64,000 nucleotides of DNA from positions 56,787-120,786 of the forward strand of contig VCMS01000163.1 in assembly GCA_022539475.1 (NCBI GenBank). The letters run 5' to 3'. The notes under the pieces were generated by a model that did not search any database, was not told the origin of the DNA, and worked only from the letters and a program-made list of their open reading frames with translations. Below, one piece after another: positions 54,897-64,000 of this stretch. Each line of letters opens with the position of its first letter. The stretch's first letter is position 1. The position numbers and the translations under genes are program-made. This stretch comes from Gracilaria domingensis (lineage: Eukaryota; Rhodophyta; Florideophyceae; Gracilariales; Gracilariaceae).

Positions 54897-55182
54897 ACGT
54901 TCTGGCCACATTCTGGCACCCTCCGGAGACCTCCCAAAACACTCCTCCCGGCACTTCCTGTACCCACTGCGTCACCTTAGTGCACCATCCCGTCATCTTA
55001 ACCCTCCAGACACTCCCTAATTTCCGGGATGGTGCACTGAGGTGACCATCCCGTCTTCTCCACCCTCCAGACACTCCCTAATTTCCGGGATGGTTCACTG
55101 AGGTGACGCAGTGGGTACAAGAAGTGCCGGGAGGAGTGTTTTGGGAGGTCTCCGGAGGGTGCCAAAAAATCGTCGAAAACGT
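54897..55182. repeat. Central inverted and tandem repeat between hairpins
   Basis: Two ~70-bp direct copies (GGGATGGTGCACTGAGGTGA... around 54,985 and 55,075), flanked by inverted copies of a longer unit (CTCCGGAGACCTCCC... at about 54,921 and its complement at about 55,147). The unit also occurs at about 55,392-55,425. The region therefore has a rough two-fold axis near 55,000. Confidence 0.75.
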
Positions 55183-55254
55183 GCCCGCGGGCGGGGGGGT
55201 CCGGTCGTGTTAGGGTAGGTACCCTAACACGACTGGACCCCCCCGCCCGCGGGC
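55183..55254. repeat. GC-rich hairpin H4
   Basis: 72 nt, same arms and TTAGGGTAGGTACCCTAA centre. Confidence 0.9.
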
Positions 55255-55292
55255 ACATTTTGGACGATTTTTTGAAAAATGTGCGATTTTAT

Positions 55293-55364
55293 GCCCGCGG
55301 GCGGGGGGGTCCGGTCGTGTTAGGGTACCTACCCTAACACGACCGGACCCCCCCGCCCGCGGGC
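55293..55364. repeat. GC-rich hairpin H5
   Basis: 72 nt, same arms and TTAGGGTACCTACCCTAA centre. The five hairpins share the complementary 7-base G/C runs next to TCnGGTCGTG. Confidence 0.9.
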
Positions 55365-55609
55365 ACGTTCTGGTCACATTCCGGCGCCTTCCGGAGACCT
55401 CCCAAAACACTCCTCCCGGCACTTCCGGCAGTGATTTCGCTGCACACGCCGTACACATATATCAAACTAGAGAAAACTAGCGCTTCACACCCACTTGATC
55501 CGCGACTTTTAGCACAATACGGGACCGTTGCAATAGCTCCGAATCGCGACGTGGCCGACACGCGACGCTATCGCTCCGACACGCGACGCTATCGCTCCGA
55601 GCGGACACG

Positions 55610-55700
55610 GACACGGACGAGACTGGCAGTGCGCTGGGAGGAGCTGCCGAAAGCGGGGGTGCCCAGCGTAAGTCGCCATTTAAAGGCTCGCCTCCGTTGT
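55610..55700 (+). promoter_or_regulatory. Right 91-bp inverted promoter arm (methyltransferase gene)
   Basis: Exact reverse complement of 54251-54341. TTTAAA at 55680 is only about 35 nt from the methyltransferase ATG at 55714. The two arms make a symmetrical bidirectional promoter around the hairpin array. Confidence 0.75.
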
Positions 55701-55713
55701 TTGCGCTGAAGCG

Positions 55714-58238
55714 ATGGATTCCACCGATGTTGGAGAGGAGATACATCCTATCGACATGAGTGCTCCGCCTCCGGCGTTCCATGCATATGTCAGACTTTTC
55801 TTGGTTCTTCGCGATGCTTTGGCAAACAGCGATGGAGGCCCTGATCGGCCACGGGACGTGGGGTTTAGAGGGTTAATAGAGTTCTGCGCCGAGAACTATA
55901 AGGATATTCCGGAGGCAAGGAAGATGTTTGAGGAGGCCACTAACTCCAAGAACCTGCAGAACTTGACACTGCAACAGCTGCGAAAGAGTGTTGTGAATAA
56001 CAAACCTGTGGAACAGCGATATCTTGTAACGAAGCTTCTTGACAAGAAGGACGGGGATGAGGACCAGAGACTGCGCGATTTTTTCCTTCTCTCTATGGAT
56101 ATGGGTATATACCTACCGGTGCGATGCCTGGTTGGTTATTTCATGACCAGGAGAAAGCAGGTTCTGAAGACGACAGTGTTCATCCCACCAACAGCTGTGA
56201 ACCCATTTGAGGTCGTTATATACTTATCATACCTCGGCCACATAATGGGAGAGAACGACAACATCCGAATGATGAAGAAGAAACAACCGAAAAAGAAACG
56301 AAAAGTGAACCATGCACCAGCTGTGTACATACCCACTTTTACGTCGTTCTCCAAAGACAACTGTGATCGACTGGGATTCGGTATCAGTGAGGTCGTATGG
56401 GCATGGAGTTGTTTTGCGGCTCATCTTGGATACACGAACGTTCAGCACATGGTGAAACCATACATTTACATGAATATGCAGACGTTGAAGTATACAGCGC
56501 TAGAGACACGGGAGTCTGGTTATGCCCCGCCGAGCCAGAGTACTCGATTCAACACAAAGGATGTGCCACAGAGCAGTACTAGTGGATCGGTGGAGACCTT
56601 GAGTGATGAATGCGATACAAACCTGCGAATACTGGCTAAGGAGTTTTTGACAGACCTCGAAACCATATGCACCCACGATAGCCTCTATAGCTTACGGGTT
56701 GATCAGATGAGGAACTGGATAGAGTTTTCGGAGATACGGATGGATACCGTATCTAGCTCTGACTCCGGTGAGTTGCCTGCTCGATTTCAGAAGTTTTCGG
56801 AGTTGCTATGGAAACCGATACAGGATATGCGTCATGCGGCAGGGTTCCATGTCGGCATTCACGCGAAACCTGATATTGAACTGACGAAAACCCCTAAAAC
56901 TTCCGGTAATGCCGAACCTTCTTCGACCAAGTCTGCCCCACCCCCACCTCGTCGAGAGTATATGAACCTCGTGAGCTCCGATAGCGACGAGTTCGAGAAG
57001 CCGGTGAATCTTGCGGAGCATGAATCTCGGGTTGCTGGTTACAACATCCAAAAGACTGGTATTGAGCCGCCCATGAAGGGGATATCCAGTCTCCTTCGAA
57101 TGAATATGGACAAGGTGTGGAAGGGGATGAGAAAGTCACACTTTGTAGCGTACAACTGTGACATGAAGGACCTGAGGCACACACACGAAACGTTTGTGAA
57201 TCAGAGTGAGATTTTATGGGGTGAGGCACAGCTTGTCCTAACAGACCCTCCCTTTAACACTCGAAGGAAGAGGAACAAACGGAATAGTGGTCACGATGTC
57301 TTCAGTGAGGAAGACATGATCCGTACGGCTGACTTAATAAGTTCCGCGCTTCGGTCAGGTGGGCACTTCATTATATTCTGTGCCATGGCACAGTTTCATG
57401 TGTGGCACAGGATACTTTCGGAAACGGCGAGTACGAAAGATGAAGCTGGAAGCGAAGGTAAACCAGAACTCATGCCTTCGTTTAAAGTGGATGCGAATCC
57501 ACTGGTGTTCATCCGGGATCGCAGTAATGTTGGAGGGAATCCACGGAAGTTTGGGATACAGCCCGTAACGGAGTACGCCGTTCATGGGGTGAAGCGTGGA
57601 TTGCGACCATCGGAGGAAGCCAGTCTTACTCCATTTGAGGAGAACAATTTCATTCCTTCCACTTTCCCGGCTAACAGGAATGTAATTGACCGGGTGCCCA
57701 AACCGAGGGCGGGGGAGTGGTTGACATGGAAGGTACATGAGCCAGGTAGCTCAGTACCAGGTGGGCAGTACATAAGACCGGAGCAGAAGTCGAGGGAGTT
57801 GATGAAGGAGTTGATATGTCGCTTCACAAGACCGGGTGATCTTGTCATGGACATGTTCGCGGGAACTTTTTCTACGGGTATGGCGTGCCTATCGCTGACA
57901 AAGCATAGGAAGTTCTTGGGGTGCGAGAAGAATAGGCCATGTTTCAGCCATGCGAAGCACCATCTAACGACTCTTATGGCCGAAGTTATTCGGGGGGGAA
58001 GAATGACATCCTGGTTGAACAGGAGGTGGTGGATGCGGCTTCAACGACCTATGAACGGGTTCCACATCGGGACCGAGGTCGGCTTGAATGGGAGGCTCCA
58101 TTTGGTTACCCCCAGTACCAAGTGATGCCTGGACATATTACTCAGTTCCTAGGAAGATACTGGAAGGACTGGGACTTTGTCGACAAGTGTGGAGAGCGTA
58201 CTGTAGATCTTTGGGAGGGAAGTACCGAGGAGCTCTGA
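55714..58238 (+). CDS. Beta-class DNA methyltransferase (N6-adenine or N4-cytosine type), frame change at end
   Basis: Starts at the ATG at 55714. Residues 1-480 are unrecognised and mostly helical, with a Lys-rich stretch near 190. The catalytic domain has motif IV first, LTDPPFN at about residue 511, and the AdoMet-binding motif I late, DMFAGTFSTGMA at about 710, followed by FLGCEKN. The order IV then I is the beta class of prokaryotic-type DNA methyltransferases (N6/N4 MTase fold). The 0-frame ends at 58125, but a -1 change in the G7 run at 57992-57998 leads to a protein-like tail of about 80 residues ending at 58238. The G-run also forms the heptamer G GGG GGA in frame, which could permit ribosomal slippage. 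Nuclear; target sequence unknown. Confidence 0.78.
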
Positions 58239-58243
58239 ATCTT

Positions 58244-58849
58244 ATGGATATGCATATGCTGTTGACTGTTGAAGCCAATCGCTATCGCTTACATATAGCA
58301 TCTTCTAAGATCCGACATCCCCGTGCTGGTATGGGGGTGTTCACGGAACATAAGATATTGGCTGGGGAAACTATCTGTCATTTCTATGGAACTTTGGTAT
58401 ACACGGATCTGACGAACCGGAAGGAAAGACACTTAACGTATGGAAGTGGCTGTCTCGGAGCAACTCCAGTGCGGTACAAGTTGTTTTCTATGATGGTCAC
58501 TGTGACTGGTACGGAGTTTCTGCACCTGAGGAACAGACCAGGACAGGCTCAGGATAGAAAGGAGAGCGAAGTCTACATTGTCCCGGCGCCTTTTTGTATC
58601 GGGGGCTACATTAACGACGCCGGATATCATGCCGGGGATCCCGATTTATCGGAGCCCCGGTCAAACAGGACTCGAAGTGCCAATGTGCAGGTGGTGGAAG
58701 CGAAGTCCGTGATACAGTTCAAGTCAGACCTTTCTAACTATGCTCTACTTCGTTGTAGAGCAGTAAGAGATATTGAGAGGGGCGAAGAGTTGTATTTCGA
58801 CTACGGAGAGCAGTACGCCTGGGACTGGGCTCTGACATTGGAGCAATAG
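58244..58849 (+). CDS. SET-domain protein lysine methyltransferase
   Basis: 201 residues from the ATG at 58244, only five bases after the methyltransferase stop at 58238. SET landmarks are GMGVFTEHKILAGE (29-42), IGGYINDAGYH (119-129, where canonical enzymes have NHxC: here Asn-Asp) and RGEELYFDYGEQYAWDW (179-195) with the conserved catalytic tyrosine. There are no pre-SET or post-SET cysteines, as in small SET-only enzymes. Likely targets are histone lysines, but non-histone targets are possible. The near-zero spacing to the previous frame raises the possibility of a joint transcript or a fusion protein divided by a lost base. Confidence 0.78.
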   Translation: MDMHMLLTVEANRYRLHIASSKIRHPRAGMGVFTEHKILAGETICHFYGTLVYTDLTNRKERHLTYGSGCLGATPVRYKLFSMMVTVTGTEFLHLRNRPGQAQDRKESEVYIVPAPFCIGGYINDAGYHAGDPDLSEPRSNRTRSANVQVVEAKSVIQFKSDLSNYALLRCRAVRDIERGEELYFDYGEQYAWDWALTLEQ

Positions 58850-59098
58850 ATGAGTTCAGTAGCGAATAAAAGTAAATATGCTTGTGAGTGTTGCAGCTGC
58901 CTGCAATACGCGTTGTTGTACATGTACACTGGAGCTCTTCATCTGTAACGGCGATATTTGCGACCCATTGGGCACCTCAAATTCCTAAAAAGCAGGAACT
59001 GCGGAGTCTCCCGGAATATCTGAACCATGCACCCCCCCCCCCACCCCCTCCCCCCCTCCCCAACAATTTCGTTTCATTACCCTGTTTATCTCCACAGC

Positions 59099-61494
59099 AT
59101 GGGTATAACGCCGAGAAAGCGAAATAGTACGCAGCGGAACAAGAGTGGACAGAAGAAGAGAAGAGCATCGGATGATACGAATCAGGCTACAAGCACCGCA
59201 CTTCCTAAACGGAAGTCGTCCTCGACGAAGGAGAGAGTCAGTGGGCGTCCTTCTACAGGACTCTCTCGCCCATCTCGCAGCGGAGCGTCTTCCGGGATTG
59301 CGTCAAGAATTCGTGGATCAGCGAACGATGTCGTGCCGTCAACTGCCGATAATGCAAATCGTGCATCTGTCTCTGCTCCTCAAGAAGATGAGGTAACTCG
59401 GCCCAGCGGGTCAGGACAGGAGGGCATGACAACTGGAACCGAAGAGGTTCGTATGACACCAAAACCTTCATGTCCCCGGCCGATATCGAAGACCGGAGCT
59501 ACTGGGGCGCGGGTTACGCCGCCCAGTGGATCTGGACAACAAGGGACAATGACGAGAAGTCGTGAGAGTCCTAGTATATTAAGATCGTCACGTCCATCCC
59601 TCTCTTCTAGAACTGGGGCCGCTATGAATCGTATCATGCCTCGCAATGGGTCCGGACAAGGGAGAAACACAATAAGAAATCGAGAGACAACTGATAGACG
59701 AGTTACTTTTCGACCTTCCCCTCTTTCCAGAACGGGGGCCGTTGCAGCTCGTACGAGGCCCAATTCATCTGATATACCATGCCATGGAGGAGGACATACA
59801 CGGGAGTTGGAGCTCGGAGCCGTGCCAAGGGTGGACACAGAACGCCTGCAGCCTCTCGTGGCTAAGGCTATGGCACATGAGGATAGTTCCGATAACGAAA
59901 TAACACCGAATCCTGCGGCATTACCGGGGCCTGTCGCCGAAGAAGCTAGGGAAATAACGGAAGATATCCAAACTGGTGTGAATTCAAGCTCTATGAACAG
60001 ACCTGATCTTTTAAATGAACTGAATTGCTTGAAAGAAAAGGTTAAGACGCTACAAGAGGACTTGATGGTTCGGGGAATTCTAGTGAAGGTCGCCCAAGAG
60101 CAGAGTACGGCTTTGAAAAAGAGGCTTGAAGAGAAGGATCTAGTCATTGAAGGGCTAAGAGGGGCACTGAAACAGGAGGGAGATAGGAGTACACGTGCTG
60201 GTGAACCTGGGCAGACAGGTCGAAAGAAGCATAAAATTGAGGTGTGCGACGAGTTTCGAGGGGTTGCTCGAGCAGTGTATCACAACATGCTGACGTGGGC
60301 AAGGAGAGAAACAAGTGAGCTATGGCTCGAAGGTGAGTCGCTCACCCGAAATTGGGGTAACCGTGCCGAGAAGGTGGAAGACGCAACTGAGAGTGGGGAA
60401 GGGCTTATTGAGCCGGAGGAAGGTGGTTCATACATGGTTCCTAAAAACCCCGTGGAGCTCTTGGGCAGTTTTGGCATGTTCACACCGTCGGTAGAGGGGG
60501 GCCAGATGCTTTGCTGAAGAAAATGGTTGAAAGCGAGTTGAAGGAGTTGAGCTGGGAAGGTATTAGAAAAGCATCTCTTACCGACAGGTGTATACTGGAA
60601 CTTTGTGCAGATATGTGCCTTAGGCAGAGAATGCGGCAGACCATGAGTGACGTCGTGGGCGTTCGTAAGAGAAATACGAGGGATAAACTATTTCTGCTCC
60701 TGGGGTACGATCTGATTTGGAGAAGAACAAAGCTGGTAGAAGAGAATGCTGACGAACTCACAATGCAGTTGAAGGAAGCGCAGGAGAACATACTGCGTCT
60801 TGACGAAAATGGTGTACCGAACACTTCATGGTGGAGAAAAGCCCCATTTGTTCGTCTAAAGTACTCCAATGCGGACAATGTCGAGGATATGCCGACGGAA
60901 GATCAAGACTTGTTCTTCCGAAACCGTGTCGGGGTACAAGTGCTGAAGGAGTTTATTGGGTATGATGTGGAAGACAAGGATACGGGCACCTTTTTAGATG
61001 GCACAATACTGTTGCTCGCACGTTTGGACGCTTGGGTGTTGACGGTTGTGAGCCTTCTAAGTACGGATGTGTCAAGGGGTGGCCAGAGACAGAAACTGTT
61101 TACAAAGAAGTTTGCTGAACTGCTACCTCTGTGTTTAAAGAATGTTCTGGGGGATGTTAGGCAACATGTCTTGAGGACCAATTCCAGCGAGTTTCATAAT
61201 TTTGGAACGACAACGGAAGATTGGACTAAGGTTCTTGGTAATGACATGAGAGAGGCTACATTTGGATATCGAATGCCGTCGAACGGAAGACTTTACCTCA
61301 CTGTGAAAGAACAATTTTTTATTGACAGTGTGAGCCGAAGATTGGGGTCTATTAGCGATTGCTTCGTTGGTGAATGCGAGGAAGGGGATATGGAGTTCAA
61401 GGAAATGGACATGAACGATTTCGGAATTAACACAGGATCACAAGAAAAGGCACCACAAGGTGAACATGTAGAAGATGGAGCCCTTAATGTTTAA
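59099..61494 (+). CDS. Repeat and coiled-coil protein of unknown function, one frame change
   Basis: From an ATG at 59099 to 60517 and, after a -1 frame change at the G6 run 60496-60501, from 60511 to 61494. The N-terminus (residues 1-90) is basic and Ser-rich with KRKSSS-type nuclear signals. Three tandem ~41-residue repeats follow (59402-59761; each with SGSGQ and SRTGA-like cores). Then come an acidic stretch and a coiled coil (about 60,000-60,180, LNCLKEKVKTLQEDL). The C-terminal half is a helical domain of about 330 residues that I cannot assign. The gene is preceded by a C-rich tract (59029-59060) and a CACAG/C acceptor-like site at 59093-59097, so a 5' UTR intron is possible. It ends 11 bp inside the convergent transposase. 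Confidence 0.6.
59402..59761 (+). repeat. In-frame tandem repeat, three ~120-nt units
   Basis: Units at about 59402-59521, 59522-59644 and 59645-59761 each contain GGGTCAGGACA/GGATCTGGACA-like and CCGGAGCT/TGGGGCC-like blocks. They are diverged, so the duplication is old or under selection to vary. Confidence 0.65.
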
Positions 61495-64000
61495 GGCTGT
61501 ACAAGATCAACGTGCTCAGTTGGTCCTTCATCTGAATCATGATAGAATCGATTGATGTAGAATCGGTGTTGAACCATTGAAGTGGAGGACAAAAAGGTGG
61601 AGCAGGGTAGTTTGATCGAACAACATGGACAGTTCCCTGTAGTGCAGAAGCCGGAACCATCCCGTACCAAGGAGTTAACTCTACGATAGTCTCCGCTTTG
61701 GAATGACGAGGGAACGGAAGAGTGTGGTTCTTTTCATCGTTTGTAGCCCACCGTAAAGATATGCATTTCAATATGTGGTCGATGTTTGTTGCGGGGGGTA
61801 AAACCTCGAAATACCGGACGAATGCCACCTCTGGTGCGGTAAGTGCAGAATCAAGGAGAGATATTCGAATCAGAGCGACTACCTGGGCAACCCAAGTCTC
61901 TGAATCTTCTCCGCTTACCAATACAGTGGAAAACTTTGGCTTTCTACTGGGACCAAATGCTGGAGAAGCGAAGACACGTTGGATGATGGGGTATTTGGGT
62001 CGTCCCAGCTTAAGTGCCTTAGAAGACGAATCGAAGTGTTCAAGAGTCGGAACGAAACCGCCTTTCACGAGGCCGAATTCACCAGAGTTATCCTTGTCTT
62101 TTCTGGGAAGTATGTAATAGAGTGCTCATCCAGTGTTTCTTTCACGAGACTGAGGAAAGGAGGAAGGGCCTGTTCACCAATTTGATCAAGAATCGACCTT
62201 GTGTCCGTACTTGAGAACATTTCTCTAACAGCAGTCCATGTTTTTGAACTGGACATACTTGAAACACAATGTTGAAGAGCTCGTAAAGTGAAAGAACGCC
62301 CTCTCATTGCAAACCGAGGAAGCTGTGTGGAAGTTCCTGGTAAACCTGGATTACGCTGGTAAGGAGTATTGCCATTCCATTGCTTTCTAACATGTCCGTG
62401 CTCAATGGAGCGAATAGTCTCCTCCACAGCCGTTGCTGTTCTTCTGGACGTCTTTTTGTAGTGTCTTTTAAATAGCAGGTGTGCATGTTCGTATATGCCT
62501 GCGTCGTAATACTTGATACTTCCCAGACGGCGAATATCGTCCACGAGATGATCGAGAAGATGAAACTTCAGAGTTCCCAGTCTGGAGGGATGAAAATCCG
62601 CCAGAGTCTTTGTTGCGGAACGCTTGAAGGCTTCAATCTCCGAACTAAGACACAGGAGAGAGCTTTCAGTCCAATACGGGTCACGATTGTATCTGAATAA
62701 GGTCGAGAGCAAGTCCGAGTACTGAGAGAAAACGGTTGTGATTGGGGCAACGTCCTGTTCTCCACAGCATATGTCAAAGAATGCTCCTATGAAGGGAAAG
62801 ACCATGTCAAGTGCTTTGTAGTTTTTGGCCTCCAGCATTCCACGGAGACCGTCTTTCGTGAAGATACCATTCAAAGATTTGCCTTTCTCCTGCGTGGAGA
62901 AATCGATATGTAAACCTTTGGCAGGAGAATCGCGTTCTATGGCAGCTAGAATTGCGTTTGCATGGTTGAGGAGTTGGGTGCGTATCGTTCGAAATGAACG
63001 CGATGCAGATGTTCCTATTGTGGTGCACAGGGTGTCTGACTGCAGTCTCTCGATTGTGGCCGTTTTTATCAACTTTGAGATGCCGAGATGCAAGTTGTGT
63101 AATGGTTCGAATGAGAACAGACTGTATGGAGACAATCCCGGGATCATTCCAAGGCTTACGGAAGTTTCGAGGAACGAAGGAATGAGAGATATGGAATTTG
63201 AACGCATCAGAGTATCCGCTTGAGATCTCCTCTCCCTCGCACGACGTGGACGTCTTTCCGCCTCGTCTTTTTGTGCATGTTGCAAGATAGCTGTGTATGT
63301 CTTTCGGATGCTTTTCGTGTGCTTTTGAGAACGTCCGTTGAATGAGGTGGGAATAGGACTGCATAAAGATGAGCGAGGGGCTTTGCATCTATGACACGGG
63401 CTTTCCGTTTTGGTCCCATGAAGAATAGACAGAATGTCCTTAGCCTCAGGAATATCCGCACAATAACTTGCAAGCAGAGGATGGCACACTCGACTTAGTT
63501 TGTCTTCGCCGATGAACTGAAAACCTTTCTGCGTGAGATTTAGAATGGGCTCCAGGACTTGACGAAGAGATTCTTGAAGGATTTGCATCCTGGACTCGCG
63601 TAGAGACTTGCTAGAAACAAATGGCATTGCGTCTGCTTCAGATGCGGAAACCTCGATCAGTGTGGTAGGGAAGTATGCCACTACTGTGAGGTCATCACGG
63701 ATACACTTACGGCGAAGCTCGTCGGAGAAGTTGAGAAATATGAGGTGAAGAGGATAGGCGGTAACCGATGTTTGCTTTAGAGTTGTTGAAGACTTATCGG
63801 TGTATACCTGCAGAAGACCTACGAAAGATTCACTGTAACTTATTTCTTGGGAGTACCACACTATTCTACTATCCAAAGAGCCCATGACCATTTCCTTAAG
63901 TTTGAGGTGGCGTCTCTTGCGAGAGAGCCGGACATGGGGTGAGATATTTTCGTGGAGTGGGTCTGAGGTATAGGGTGGAAGAATGTGTTTTCGTTGTGAG
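61484..64000 (-). CDS. Plavaka/CACTA-like transposase (5' end beyond window)
   Basis: The minus-strand frame is open from 64000 to 62065; it then changes -1 near the T4 run 62099-62102 (A4 on the coding strand) and continues to the TAA at 61484. About 830 residues are visible. The first catalytic Asp is likely in VYTDKS (about 63,796). AYPLHLIFLNFSDELRRKC and the zinc-like CHRC (C at about 63,396) and FSFEPLHNLHLG match the order in Plavaka-type transposases of the CACTA (EnSpm) superfamily. The N-terminus lies outside the window, so completeness is unknown. It converges with the coiled-coil gene and overlaps it by 11 bp. Confidence 0.8.

Larger units (their letters stand above)
50284..64000. 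mobile_element. Putative large DNA transposon with DNA/chromatin-modification genes (continues past right edge)
   Basis: Six genes are packed into 13.7 kb with short gaps: dioxygenase candidate and ParB-like (minus), a 1.4-kb hairpin-rich divergent region, methyltransferase, SET, repeat/coiled-coil protein (plus), and a convergent Plavaka/CACTA-like transposase. Their compactness, unlike the rest of the window, the transposase and the chromatin theme support a single element. Related associations are known: TET/JBP dioxygenases with KDZ-type transposons in fungi. I could not find terminal inverted repeats; the left end probably lies between 50,020 and 50,284 and the right end outside the window. 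That all six genes belong to one element is inference. Confidence 0.6.

Noticed and set aside
54614-55364. Telomere repeats or an internal telomere
   Set aside because: TTAGGG occurs only once per hairpin arm as part of a palindrome, not as a tandem array.
1-64000. tRNA, rRNA or CRISPR arrays
   Set aside because: None recognised by eye; a covariance-model search would be decisive for tRNA and small RNA genes.

Overview
The window looks like nuclear DNA of a eukaryote with few, very short introns. The best fit is a red alga, possibly a florideophyte seaweed such as Chondrus. The reasons are secreted animal-type haem peroxidases, intron-poor genes with TATA boxes close to the start codon, GC-rich gene islands, and long stretches of mobile DNA. 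The organism call is inference only.

Positions 1-15.2 kb form a GC-rich island of conserved nuclear genes: a Gln-rich protein running off the left edge, a bHLH factor, a TRF4/TUTase-type nucleotidyltransferase, dTMP kinase, an ING-type PHD-finger protein tail to tail with the kinase, a conserved unknown, and a C2H2 zinc-finger protein. From about 15.8 kb base composition falls. The next block (17.7-33.5 kb) is metabolic, secretory and redox: a secreted YtcJ-like amidohydrolase with one 68-nt intron, a secreted PQQ-sugar-dehydrogenase-like protein, two convergent secreted haem peroxidases, and a peroxiredoxin-like protein. Between them lie several long, nearly perfect palindromes.

Positions 34.4-46.3 kb hold mobile and decayed DNA: a chromodomain Ty3/gypsy retrotransposon with two 336-nt LTRs, a frame-broken Crypton-like tyrosine recombinase, a foldback element, a coiled-coil gene, degenerate tandem repeats and a half gene for ribulose-phosphate 3-epimerase. 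At 46.6-50 kb are a ketopantoate-reductase-like gene and two HAD-like paralogues that both lack the usual nucleophilic Asp.

The most unusual part is 50.3-64 kb (continuing past the right edge). It reads as one compact cluster: a candidate 2OG-Fe(II) dioxygenase and a ParB-like protein on the minus strand, a 1.4-kb divergent region with 91-bp inverted arms and five GC-rich hairpins whose centres carry TTAGGG/CCCTAA, then a beta-class (DPPF) DNA methyltransferase, a SET-domain protein and a repeat/coiled-coil protein on the plus strand, and finally a convergent Plavaka/CACTA-like transposase. I read it as a large DNA transposon carrying DNA- and chromatin-modifying genes. Every frame break I could resolve in it needs the same one-base (-1) correction, which could mean assembly deletions, recoding or decay.
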